From NCBI GenBank assembly GCA_002350765.1, contig DEFK01000023.1:27021-65638 (forward strand): a stretch of 38,618 bases of DNA, in the 5' to 3' direction. The DNA is from Ruminococcaceae bacterium UBA2854 (GTDB lineage Bacteria > Bacillota > Clostridia > Oscillospirales > Acutalibacteraceae). Shown here piece by piece: positions 7,794 through 15,538 of this stretch. A program made the position numbers and the translations under genes. How positions within the stretch are numbered: the first letter of the stretch is position 1; each line of letters begins with the position of its first letter. The notes under the pieces are model-generated. The model ran no database searches and was not told where the DNA came from. It saw only the letters and a program-made list of their open reading frames with translations.

Positions 7794-8924
7794 ATGTTTA
7801 ATATTATAAAAAAACAAGGTATTGCGCGCAGAGGTACTATAAACACCGTTCACGGTACGGTACAGACTCCCGCATTTATGAATGTAGCGACCTGCGGAGC
7901 GATTAAGGGAGCTCTTTCAGCGTTCGACTTAAAGGACGTAAAATGCCAGATTATGCTTAGTAATACATATCATATGCACTTACGCCCCGGTGACGAGAAT
8001 GTAAAGCGGCTCGGCGGACTTCACAAGTTCACTAAATGGGACGGCCCTATCCTTACCGACAGCGGCGGATTTCAGGTTTTCTCACTCGCGAAATTACGAA
8101 ACATTTCGGAGGACGGCGTTACATTTAATTCACATATTGACGGTCATAAAATATTTATGACGCCCGAGCTTAGTATGCAAATACAATCGAATCTCGGCTC
8201 AACTATAGCTATGGCGTTTGACGAATGCGTCGAGAATCCTTCCCCCTACGATTACACCAAAAAGTCCGCTCAGCTTACCGCGCGCTGGCTTAAAAGATGC
8301 AAGGACGAAATAGACCGACTTAATTCGCTAGATGATACTATCAATAAACAACAAAAGCTCTTCGGTATTAATCAGGGCGGAGTATATAAGGATTTAAGAG
8401 TTGAGCATATGAAAACCATAGCGGAGCTTGATTTAGCGGGATACGCTATAGGAGGGCTCGCCGTAGGAGAAGAAACCGAGGTTATGTACGAGATAATCGA
8501 CGAGGTTATTCCCTATATGCCCGAAAACAAGCCGAGATACCTTATGGGCGTAGGAACTCCCGTAAATATGCTCGAGGCTGTACACAGAGGCGTAGATATG
8601 TTCGACTGCGTAATGCCGAGCAGAAACGCGCGCCACGGTCATCTGTTTACATGGAGCGGTATTAGAAACATTATGAACGCTAAATATGAGCTTGACGACG
8701 CTCCGATTGATACAGAATGCGACTGCCCTGTATGCAGGAATTTCAGCAGAGCGTATATAAGGCATCTAATGAAAGCGGGCGAAATGCTCGGAATGAGATT
8801 ATGCGTTACACACAACCTGTATTTCTATAATACTCTATTCGAAAAAATTCGTGAACAAATAGATAACGATAATTTCGAGAATTTTTATGTAAAATACAGA
8901 GATATACTCTCAAAGAGAATTTAA
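7794..8924 (+). CDS. tgt: Queuine/preQ1 tRNA-guanine transglycosylase
   Basis: Tgt swaps guanine 34 for preQ1 in GUN-anticodon tRNAs. In this 376-residue protein the base-binding D89 lies in LTDSGGFQ, the nucleophile is D271 in MFDCVMPSRNARHG, and the zinc site is C309, C311, C314 and H340. Residue order and spacing match bacterial Tgt. It follows queA in one operon, ribosome site GGAGAT; yajC has its own promoter 14 bases past the tgt stop. Confidence 0.97.
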   Translation: MFNIIKKQGIARRGTINTVHGTVQTPAFMNVATCGAIKGALSAFDLKDVKCQIMLSNTYHMHLRPGDENVKRLGGLHKFTKWDGPILTDSGGFQVFSLAKLRNISEDGVTFNSHIDGHKIFMTPELSMQIQSNLGSTIAMAFDECVENPSPYDYTKKSAQLTARWLKRCKDEIDRLNSLDDTINKQQKLFGINQGGVYKDLRVEHMKTIAELDLAGYAIGGLAVGEETEVMYEIIDEVIPYMPENKPRYLMGVGTPVNMLEAVHRGVDMFDCVMPSRNARHGHLFTWSGIRNIMNAKYELDDAPIDTECDCPVCRNFSRAYIRHLMKAGEMLGMRLCVTHNLYFYNTLFEKIREQIDNDNFENFYVKYRDILSKRI

Positions 8925-8937
8925 TATCTGAAAAGGG

Positions 8938-8966
8938 TTGCAAGTTTTTTTAAAATCTGCTATAAT
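8938..8966 (+). promoter_or_regulatory. yajC promoter
   Basis: TTGCAA (8938-8943) and a perfect TATAAT (8961-8966) are 17 bases apart, in the 77-bp gap between tgt and yajC. The start of transcription would fall near 8973. Confidence 0.8.
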
Positions 8967-9001
8967 TCCCTATGGTTTAAAAAAAGAAAGGATTTTTTAA
9001 T

Positions 9002-9382
9002 ATGAACACAACACCTTTATTAGACGCGGCTCCTCAGGCAGCAGGCGGTAACAATTCAATGATTATTATGATTGTAATTTACGCGGCGATTTTCGCGGGA
9101 TTATACTTCTTCCTTATCAGACCTAACTCTAAGAAAAAGAAAGAAGAAGCTCAGCTTAGAAACAATCTTGAAATCGGCGATGAAATCACAACAATCGGCG
9201 GTATCGTAGGAAGAGTTGTAGCGATTAAAGAGGACGACGACTCAATTGTAATCGAGACAGGCTCAGACAGAAACAAGATGAAGATGAAGAAATGGGCTAT
9301 CTCCACTATTAACACCGTAAAAGAAACAGCTCAGACTAACGCGCCTGAGAAAAAAGGTTTCCTCTCAATGTTTAAAAAATAA
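9002..9382 (+). CDS. yajC: Sec translocase accessory subunit YajC
   Basis: YajC is a single-span membrane protein that associates with SecDF and SecYEG. The 126-residue product has one hydrophobic helix (about 19-39, MIIMIVIYAAIFAGLYFFL), then the family motif RPNSKKKKEEAQLRNNLEIGDEI in pieces, and a cytoplasmic domain containing TIGGIVGRVV. The usual neighbours secD and secF do not follow; a terminator does. An alanine-rich stretch before the helix and a charged tail are normal for the family. Confidence 0.93.
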   Translation: MNTTPLLDAAPQAAGGNNSMIIMIVIYAAIFAGLYFFLIRPNSKKKKEEAQLRNNLEIGDEITTIGGIVGRVVAIKEDDDSIVIETGSDRNKMKMKKWAISTINTVKETAQTNAPEKKGFLSMFKK

Positions 9383-9396
9383 TGAATAAAAAATAT

Positions 9397-9441
9397 ATCC
9401 CCCGAGTATAATCTATTATGATTACACTCGGGGGATTTTTT
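9397..9441 (+). terminator. yajC terminator whose 3' arm contains the next gene's ribosome site
   Basis: ATCCCCCGAGT (9397-9407) and ACTCGGGGGAT (9426-9436) pair perfectly over 11 bp and are followed by six T, a standard terminator. The GGGGGA of the 3' arm is also the only good ribosome site for the ATG at 9442. A TATAAT sits at 9407-9412, just inside the loop, and could start RNA that lacks the 5' arm. Confidence 0.85.
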
Positions 9442-9858
9442 ATGAAGATAGTTACATCAAAATCAGGTTTAGTTGATAAAAGAATAATTAAAAGCGTGGT
9501 TATGGGAAGCGTAACGGGGATAATTACTACAGTTATAATTACCGTGCTCTGTACCCTCGGAATAATCGTAACGGGTAAGCTTCCCGACGGAGCTCTTGAT
9601 TATATCAGCCTGTTTATAATGGCGGCGGGAAGCTTTACAGGTGGATTTATAAGCGGACGAATATATAAAGGCAAGGGTATATTAATCGGTGTATTTACGG
9701 GATTATTTATATTCTTAATAGTATTCATATCGGGGATAAATTCCATTATGAACGGAGTCGCTTTATTTACAGCGGTTAAGTTTATAGTAATAGTATTCTT
9801 TTCCGTTTTCGGAGCGGCGGTCGGAGTTAATAAGAAAGAAAAGTTGAAATATAAGTAA
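9442..9858 (+). CDS. TIGR04086-like four-helix membrane protein
   Basis: This 138-residue protein (start ATG 9442, six bases after GGGGGA) has four hydrophobic helices: about 18-42, 52-72, 76-98 and 104-130, with a GSFTGGFISGRIYKGKGILIG segment between helices two and three. Size, four-helix pattern and the conserved Gly-rich turn match the TIGR04086 family of Clostridia, whose members are often found beside yajC or spoIID-like genes; no function is established. Its translation may be blocked in read-through RNA by the yajC terminator stem. It converges on the rluA-type gene with a shared terminator. Confidence 0.7.
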   Translation: MKIVTSKSGLVDKRIIKSVVMGSVTGIITTVIITVLCTLGIIVTGKLPDGALDYISLFIMAAGSFTGGFISGRIYKGKGILIGVFTGLFIFLIVFISGINSIMNGVALFTAVKFIVIVFFSVFGAAVGVNKKEKLKYK

Positions 9859-9885
9859 AAGCTGACTTACACAGTCAGCTTTTTT
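9857..9885. terminator. Bidirectional terminator
   Basis: AAAAGCTGACT (9857-9867) and AGTCAGCTTTT (9873-9883) form an 11-bp stem with a 5-nt loop, with A's on one side and T's on the other. It serves the plus gene ending at 9858 and the minus gene ending at 9867, whose stop codon lies in the loop. Confidence 0.88.
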
Positions 9886-10733
9886 ATATCAGAGGGTAAT
9901 TCACTTTTTATTATAACCTTTTTCTTTGTAAAAGGATGAATAAAGCTGACCTCGCCGCAGTGGAGAGCCTGTCTATTAATATACTCCAAAGAGCCGCCGT
10001 ACATATCGTCGCCCGCGAGAGGATGACCTACAAAGGAAAAATGAACTCTGATCTGGTGAGTATGACCTGTTTCGAGTTTAATCTCCAGCAAGGTATGGTT
10101 ATTTACAGATAACAGTGGTTTATAGTGAGTAACTGATCTCGCGCCGTCATCGGCGCAGGTTCTCTCGATAGAATGACCTTCCTTTAAGCGTATCGGCTTA
10201 TCTATAGTACCCGCCTTATCTATAACGCCTTCGCATACGGCGTAATAAATCTTTTCTATATTATTAAAAAGATAGGAAGCGGTATACTTATCCTTTGCCG
10301 CGACTACGATACCCGAGGTATCCTTATCGAGCCTGTTAACCGCCCTGAATTTATAGCTTTCGCCAAGCTCCTTCTGCCTGTAGGAATGAAAGTTAGCGAG
10401 AGTATCCGTCTGGTGAACCTTTGTCGGATGAACGGGTACGCCGAAGGGTTTATCGAATACGATTATATAATCATCCTCAAAAAGGATTTTTAAATCTCCC
10501 TTTACGGGAGCTATATTATTCTTTTCTTCGGGCAGGTTAAGAGTTATAACGTCGCCATTGTTTAAAACATCAATTGTTTTAATATTTTTATTATTCCTTA
10601 AAATTCCGTCTTTTTCACGCTTTAGCTGTGCTAAAATACGAGCTGAAACACCGCAGTTTTTTCTTAAAAACGTCCTTGCGGCAGCTTTGTCACAGCTTTC
10701 GGGCACAATAAATTCAATTTTCTTAGCGCACAT
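9867..10733 (-). CDS. RluA-family 23S rRNA/tRNA pseudouridine synthase
   Basis: The 288-residue enzyme has an N-terminal S4-like RNA-binding part (about 14-70) and a pseudouridine synthase domain. The catalytic aspartate is D136 in AVNRLDKDTSG, the RluA/RluD signature; the late motif GHTHQIRVHF is also present. Which uridine it modifies cannot be told. Its start overlaps the end of the DUF1294 gene by 11 bp, with GGTGGTGATT as ribosome site inside that gene, so the pair is translated together. Confidence 0.92.
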   Translation of the reverse strand: MCAKKIEFIVPESCDKAAARTFLRKNCGVSARILAQLKREKDGILRNNKNIKTIDVLNNGDVITLNLPEEKNNIAPVKGDLKILFEDDYIIVFDKPFGVPVHPTKVHQTDTLANFHSYRQKELGESYKFRAVNRLDKDTSGIVVAAKDKYTASYLFNNIEKIYYAVCEGVIDKAGTIDKPIRLKEGHSIERTCADDGARSVTHYKPLLSVNNHTLLEIKLETGHTHQIRVHFSFVGHPLAGDDMYGGSLEYINRQALHCGEVSFIHPFTKKKVIIKSELPSDIKKLTV

Positions 10734-11001
10734 AATAAATCACCACCGCGCACAGAGCGAATTGTAAAACAATAATCAAAGGAATACCGAGCATAAATTT
10801 TAACTTTTTCGTTTTATGGCGGATAAGCTGCATTGTAATATACATAGTTATACTGCCGCCTAAAGCCGACAGGGTTAAAAGCGTAGCTTCCTTTACGCGC
10901 CATTTATTATGTACGGCGCAATACTTATCGTACACAGTAACGATAATTGAGATAATATTTATAATTACAAGATAAATCAACAAAATATTTAAAGGATTCA
11001 T
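10723..11001 (-). CDS. DUF1294 small membrane protein
   Basis: I choose ATG 11001, preceded by GGTGAATTT, giving 92 residues; the longer open frame upstream overlaps the divergent gene. The protein has three hydrophobic helices (about 4-24, 39-58 and 70-90) and the DUF1294 core: YDK at 24-26, WRV at 34-36, LGG at 47-49 and RHKTKK-F at 61-68. The family is widespread and without established function. It is co-translated with the pseudouridine synthase downstream. The divergent gene starts only 22 bp away, so promoters must lie inside coding sequence. Confidence 0.8.
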   Translation of the reverse strand: MNPLNILLIYLVIINIISIIVTVYDKYCAVHNKWRVKEATLLTLSALGGSITMYITMQLIRHKTKKLKFMLGIPLIIVLQFALCAVVIYYVR

Positions 11002-11023
11002 AAATTCACCAAGGGATGATAAA

Positions 11024-12208
11024 ATGAAAAATAAAACACCGTTAGTAATAAGTATACTTATGCTTATACTTGTCGTAGCGTTTACAAGCGTAAAGAATAA
11101 CAGCGATAATAAAATCAATAAAAAGCCCGTAAAGACAAGCTCCGTAGAAATCAATACCGAAATGCGGGGCGTATGGGTAAGCTTTATGGATCTCGATATG
11201 TCGGATACCGACCGAAGCTATAAAAGCTTTAAAGAGAAGTTCAACTACATAGCCGATACCGCTAAGAAAAAGAAATTCAATACGCTCGTTGTACAGGTAA
11301 GGCCGTACTCGGACGCTTTATATAAATCGGACTATTATCCTTTCTCTCATATTATATCAGGAGTTCAGGGAAAAGAAACTGATTACGACCCGCTTAAATA
11401 TATGTGCGGTTACGCTCATAAATCGGGACTTAAAATACACGCGTGGATAAATCCGTACAGAGTTAGGAGCTCAGGCGAATTAAAGCTATCCGACGACAAT
11501 CCATATATAAAAGACAAAAGCCTCGGCAAAAAAGTCGGCGACGGTATATACTATAATCCCGCTTTACCTAAAGTAAGAGAGCTTATTAAAAACGGTATAA
11601 AGGAAATTATAAATAACTACGATGTGGACGGCGTTCAGTTCGACGACTACTTCTACCCTACAACCGAAAAAAGCTTCGATAAAGCACAGTACGAGCAATA
11701 TAAAGATAACGCGGGCAACGACGCTATGTCGCTTAAAGAATGGCGTATAAACAACGTAAATATGCTTATAGCGGAATGTCACGCTTTAATTCATTTAAAG
11801 AATAATAACATAGCTTTCGGAATATCCCCGCAGGGTAATATCGAAAACGATTACGGGATGTACGCGGATATATACAGCTGGTGCGAAAAAGCGGGATATA
11901 TCGATTATATCTGCCCGCAGCTTTATTACAGCCTTAAAAATCCCGCGCTGTCGTTTGAGAACGCCCTTAAAAAATGGACGGATATAAAATACAGTGACAG
12001 CGTAACACTATATATCGGGATAGCGGGATATAAAACGGGTACGGACGCTGATAACGGCACATGGAATTACTCCGATAAAATACTGCAGGACGAGGTAAAG
12101 CTCGTAAGAAAAAAGAATATAAACGGGTTTATGTTCTACAGCTTCTCGAACCTCATAAGCGATAAATCCGCAAAAGAAGTTAGCAATCTTGTAGAAATAC
12201 TAGACTAA
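11024..12208 (+). CDS. Secreted GHL10 (DUF187) glycosidase-like protein
   Basis: This 394-residue protein begins with a lysine-rich start and one hydrophobic stretch (about 6-23) that acts as a signal peptide or anchor; there is no lipobox cysteine. The rest is a TIM-barrel GHL10 domain: EMRGVWVSF near 47-55, NTLVVQVRPYSDALY, GLKIHAWINPYRV, VDGVQFDDYFYP with its paired aspartates as likely active-site acids, and a late ICPQLYYS. Relatives such as YngK are wall or polysaccharide-directed enzymes of uncertain substrate. Ribosome site AAGGGATG. Its end overlaps mtaB, coded on the other strand, by 9 bp with no terminator between. Confidence 0.82.
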   Translation: MKNKTPLVISILMLILVVAFTSVKNNSDNKINKKPVKTSSVEINTEMRGVWVSFMDLDMSDTDRSYKSFKEKFNYIADTAKKKKFNTLVVQVRPYSDALYKSDYYPFSHIISGVQGKETDYDPLKYMCGYAHKSGLKIHAWINPYRVRSSGELKLSDDNPYIKDKSLGKKVGDGIYYNPALPKVRELIKNGIKEIINNYDVDGVQFDDYFYPTTEKSFDKAQYEQYKDNAGNDAMSLKEWRINNVNMLIAECHALIHLKNNNIAFGISPQGNIENDYGMYADIYSWCEKAGYIDYICPQLYYSLKNPALSFENALKKWTDIKYSDSVTLYIGIAGYKTGTDADNGTWNYSDKILQDEVKLVRKKNINGFMFYSFSNLISDKSAKEVSNLVEILD

Positions 12209-13492
12209 CTCCCCTACACAGAAATCGCCCTCGGCTCTTGTAAGCTTTACGCTGACAATTTCTCCTGTTAATTCTTTATCAGAATAAATATGGACGGGCG
12301 TATAGTTCATAGTATAGCCCTCGTAATACTCGTTATGGCGAAGTCTTTCGACAAGTACCTTCTCTACCCTGCCGACCTGGGAATCTAAAAATTCACGTCT
12401 TATCTTCTCGGCGGCTTCAATCATCGTTTTAGCGCGGCTATCCTTAACGCTCTTGGGTAAGTGATTGTCCATTTTATCTGCTAAGGTGCCCTTACGTCTT
12501 GAGTACGGGAAAACGTGGGTTTTGGAAAAACCGACTTTCTTTACAAAGTCTAAACTCTCCTTAAACTCCTCGTCAGTTTCACCCGCGAAGCCGACCATTA
12601 CGTCGGTAGTAATAGAAGCGTTATCAAAATTAGAGCGCAGATCGTTTACTATCTCCATATACTCTGCTGTATTATACTGGCGTTTCATACGCTTTAAGGT
12701 AGCGTCACAGCCGCTTTGCAGGGATAGATGGAACTGCGGACAGAATTTTTCCTGCTTAGCGAAGCGCTTAATAAGGCTGTCGTACATCATCTCGGGCTCG
12801 AATGAACCGAGACGTACACGCTTAATCTTATCGAACTCGCATACAGCGTCTACCGCGTCGGCTAAGTCAAAATCCTCGCCCTGACCGTAGGCGGAAAGAT
12901 TAATACCGACAAGTACAATTTCCTTATACCCTTTTTCGGAAAGGTCTTTTATCTCGTTTCTGAGCACATCAGGGGATTTACTTCTAACTCGTCCTCGTGA
13001 ATACGGAATAATACAATACGAGCAAAACCTGTTGCAGCCGTCCTCGATTTTAACAAACGCTCTTGTATGGCCGTCAAAATTATGGACGCTTAAATTCTCA
13101 TACTCGGCGTTTTTATTATCGTGGGATTCGATATTTACAATCTGAGTTCTGTTGATTAAAAACTCGTTAATATAATCGACAATATCGCCTCTGCGCTTAT
13201 TACCGAGCACAATATCACAGCCCTCGAAATCGGTTATCCTGTCGGGGAACGCCTGCGGCATACAGCCCGTAAGAATAACAATTCCGTCGGGATTATTTCT
13301 ACGGGCTTTATGGAGAACCTTTCTGTTTTTAGCGTCGGTTACGGCTGTTACGGTACAGGTGTTTATAATAGTAACATCGGCTTTATCCTTATCCTCGGAA
13401 ACGGTAAAGCCGTTGTTTTTCAGAATCTCGCTCATAAGCTGGGATTCGTACTGGTTAACCTTACAGCCTAAAGTTATAATATTAAATGTCAT
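12200..13492 (-). CDS. mtaB: tRNA t6A37 methylthiotransferase MtaB
   Basis: MtaB converts N6-threonylcarbamoyladenosine 37 of ANN-decoding tRNAs to ms2t6A. The 430-residue protein has the UPF0004 domain with cluster cysteines C10, C46 and C77, the radical-SAM triad C153, C157, C160 in GCNRFCSYCIIPYSRGR, and a C-terminal TRAM-type domain. The start TFNIITLGCKVNQYESQ is typical of MtaB rather than MiaB (which has a different N-terminus) or RimO. It follows the his operon on the same strand, 48 bp past hisE, behind an imperfect hairpin, so some transcription may come from the his promoter. Confidence 0.92.
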   Translation of the reverse strand: MTFNIITLGCKVNQYESQLMSEILKNNGFTVSEDKDKADVTIINTCTVTAVTDAKNRKVLHKARRNNPDGIVILTGCMPQAFPDRITDFEGCDIVLGNKRRGDIVDYINEFLINRTQIVNIESHDNKNAEYENLSVHNFDGHTRAFVKIEDGCNRFCSYCIIPYSRGRVRSKSPDVLRNEIKDLSEKGYKEIVLVGINLSAYGQGEDFDLADAVDAVCEFDKIKRVRLGSFEPEMMYDSLIKRFAKQEKFCPQFHLSLQSGCDATLKRMKRQYNTAEYMEIVNDLRSNFDNASITTDVMVGFAGETDEEFKESLDFVKKVGFSKTHVFPYSRRKGTLADKMDNHLPKSVKDSRAKTMIEAAEKIRREFLDSQVGRVEKVLVERLRHNEYYEGYTMNYTPVHIYSDKELTGEIVSVKLTRAEGDFCVGELV

Positions 13493-13509
13493 AATTACAT
13501 CCTGTTTTA

Positions 13510-13536
13510 AAGGGGTTGGCTTAAAGCCAGCCCCTT
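13510..13536 (-). terminator. Imperfect terminator-like hairpin after hisE
   Basis: AAGGGGCTGGCTT and AAGCCAACCCCTT pair over 13 positions with one mismatch, on the minus strand just past hisE, but only TTTAAAAC follows, so termination is probably partial. Confidence 0.55.
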
Positions 13537-13540
13537 AGTT

Positions 13541-13870
13541 TTAAGAATTTTTATCTACCTTATGAAATGTTTTAAGGTTGCCTGTTTTCTCGCTTCTCTT
13601 ATCGAGCTCTTTTAAAACATCGTCGAGCTCAATTCCCTGGTCTACCATCATTACCATAAGATGATAGATAAGGTCGGAAATCTCGTAAACGGTCTCGGAA
13701 TTATCGCCGTTTTTAGCGGCTATAATAGTTTCGCTGCATTCCTCGCCGACCTTTTTTAAGATTTTATCAAGGCCCTTTTCAAGCAAATAGCAGGTATACG
13801 AGCCTTCTTTTTTATTATCACGTCTGTTTAAAACAGTTTCGTATAAAGCTTTAAGTACATTATCATCCAT
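13541..13870 (-). CDS. hisE: Phosphoribosyl-ATP pyrophosphatase
   Basis: HisE hydrolyses phosphoribosyl-ATP to the AMP form, the second histidine step. The 109-residue all-helical MazG-like protein has the metal-binding EECSE at about 43-47 (KVGEECSETIIAA) and the second acidic patch ETVYEISDLIYHLMV. It is a free-standing protein, 13 bp downstream of hisI, the next enzyme in the pathway, which is fused to it in many bacteria. Last gene of the operon. Confidence 0.95.
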   Translation of the reverse strand: MDDNVLKALYETVLNRRDNKKEGSYTCYLLEKGLDKILKKVGEECSETIIAAKNGDNSETVYEISDLIYHLMVMMVDQGIELDDVLKELDKRSEKTGNLKTFHKVDKNS

Positions 13871-13883
13871 AGTTAAACCTCAT

Positions 13884-14198
13884 TTATTTAATCTTAGTAA
13901 AGAAACAGGAATGGTTTCCCGTATGACAGGCGGCTCCAGTCTGCTCAACCATAACGAGCAGAGTATCATCATCGCAATCGGAATATATTTCCAGAACTTT
14001 CTGGTAATGTCCCGAAGTAGCGCCCTTATTCCAAAGCTCGCTTCTGCTCCTCGACCAAAACCAGGTATAGCCTGTTTCAAGAGTTTTTGAAAGTGACTCC
14101 TTGTTCATATAAGCGAGCATAAGCACTTCGCCCGTTGACTTCTCCTGTACGACAGCGGGGATTAAATCCGCTTTTTTAAAGTATTTATCCAAGTTCAT
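13884..14198 (-). CDS. hisI: Phosphoribosyl-AMP cyclohydrolase
   Basis: HisI opens the adenine ring of phosphoribosyl-AMP. The 104-residue zinc enzyme shows MLAYMNKESL, TGYTWFWSRSRSELWNKGATSGH in segments, the metal-binding SDCDDD around 73-78 and GAACHTGNHSC near the end. It lies 2 bp after hisA. In standard clostridial order hisF sits between hisA and hisI; it is absent here. Confidence 0.96.
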   Translation of the reverse strand: MNLDKYFKKADLIPAVVQEKSTGEVLMLAYMNKESLSKTLETGYTWFWSRSRSELWNKGATSGHYQKVLEIYSDCDDDTLLVMVEQTGAACHTGNHSCFFTKIK

Positions 14199-14200
14199 AT

Positions 14201-14920
14201 TTACACCTTTAAAGCCGCCTGGATAGCCATAGCGAGGTCAAGACTACCGCTATAGATAGCCTTACCTGTAATAGCGCCGTAGATATTAAGATCGTGGAGA
14301 TTGATAATATCCTTGATATTAGAAACGCCGCCGCTCGCTATAATATCACAGCTTACGTTATGCGCTAAATTATCGAGCTGTACGAGATTAGGTCCCGATA
14401 GAGTACCGTCCTGGTTTATATCGGTAAAGATAATAGTCTTTACGCCGATTTGCTCCATTTGCTTAGCTAAGTCTATATAATTAAGCTCGGATTTATCAGT
14501 CCAGCCCTCGGCGCAGACTATACCGTCCTTAGCGTCAATTCCTACTACGATTTTATCGTCAAAATTATTAACGGCGTCAATTACAAAATGCTGGTCTTTA
14601 ACAGCCGCCGAGCCTAAGATAACACGGTCTACTCCGTTTTCGAGATAATACTCGACAGTATCCATATTCCTTATACCGCCGCCGACTTCTACCTTAATAT
14701 CGGTATTCTTAGCGACGTCGATAATAAGCTCGGAATTTGTAAGCTTTCCGTTCTTAGCGCCGTCGAGGTCTACCATATGCATCCATTTAGCTCCTGCTTT
14801 AACAAAACCCTCGGCTACATCGTACGCGTTATCGGCAACCTTAGACGCGGTTGAATAATCTCCTTTAAATAATCTTACGCATTGGCCATCTTTAATGTCG
14901 ATGGCGGGTAAAATAATCAT
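14201..14920 (-). CDS. hisA: ProFAR isomerase HisA
   Basis: HisA isomerises ProFAR to PRFAR in a half-barrel-duplicated TIM barrel. The 239-residue protein begins MIILPAIDIKDGQCVRLFKG with catalytic D8, has VEVGGGIR near 76-83 and the second acid in TDINQDGTLSGPN. These mark HisA rather than its paralogue HisF (which would start with a RIIPCLDV-type block). Next enzyme in the pathway, HisHF, is not encoded in the operon. Ribosome site AAAGG. Confidence 0.95.
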   Translation of the reverse strand: MIILPAIDIKDGQCVRLFKGDYSTASKVADNAYDVAEGFVKAGAKWMHMVDLDGAKNGKLTNSELIIDVAKNTDIKVEVGGGIRNMDTVEYYLENGVDRVILGSAAVKDQHFVIDAVNNFDDKIVVGIDAKDGIVCAEGWTDKSELNYIDLAKQMEQIGVKTIIFTDINQDGTLSGPNLVQLDNLAHNVSCDIIASGGVSNIKDIINLHDLNIYGAITGKAIYSGSLDLAMAIQAALKV

Positions 14921-14959
14921 CCTTTAACCTTTCCGTCCATAATCGGACATATAAATTAA

Positions 14960-15538
14960 TTATAAAACACCTTTGGTAGACAAAGGTTTACCTGTTTCGT
15001 TTTCCTTAACGGCGATTTTCAGCGCGTGAGCGACCGCTTTATAAATCGCCTCGACAATATGGTGGGAATTATAACCGTACTCGCACTTAACATGCAGAGT
15101 AATTCCCGCGTTATACGCGAAAGCGCGCATAAACTCAACCGTCATAGCCGCTGTATAATCTCCGCATTTTTCCTGCGGAAAATCAGCGTCAAACACCATA
15201 AACGGACGTCCGCTTATATCGAGAGAGGCGAACGCTAACGCTTCGTCCATAGGAACGTAGAAGCTTCCGAAACGCTCGATAGAGCTCTTATCGCCCAAGG
15301 CTTTATTAAAAGCCTTACCGAGTACGATTCCCGTGTCCTCGATAGTGTGGTGGTCGTCGACCTCCAAATCGCCAGCAACCTTTACCTTTAAGCCGAAGCC
15401 GCCGTGTACGGCAAAGGAATTAAGCATATGGTCAAAAAATCCGATACCTGTATCAATACTTACCTCTCCGCCGTCAAGATTCAGGCTGAGGTTAATATCG
15501 GTTTCTTTAGTCGTTCTGTTTAATTCTACACTTCTCAT
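14960..15538 (-). CDS. hisB: Imidazoleglycerol-phosphate dehydratase
   Basis: I place the start at ATG 15538, behind GGAGAG, giving 192 residues, the size of the monofunctional dehydratase with no fused phosphatase domain. The manganese-binding histidine clusters are present: GFFDHML, DDHHTIEDTGI and YGYNSHHIVEAIYKA. Its first 32 bases overlap the end of hisC, so translation is coupled. A separate histidinol-phosphatase is required for the pathway and is not in the window. Confidence 0.95.
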   Translation of the reverse strand: MRSVELNRTTKETDINLSLNLDGGEVSIDTGIGFFDHMLNSFAVHGGFGLKVKVAGDLEVDDHHTIEDTGIVLGKAFNKALGDKSSIERFGSFYVPMDEALAFASLDISGRPFMVFDADFPQEKCGDYTAAMTVEFMRAFAYNAGITLHVKCEYGYNSHHIVEAIYKAVAHALKIAVKENETGKPLSTKGVL

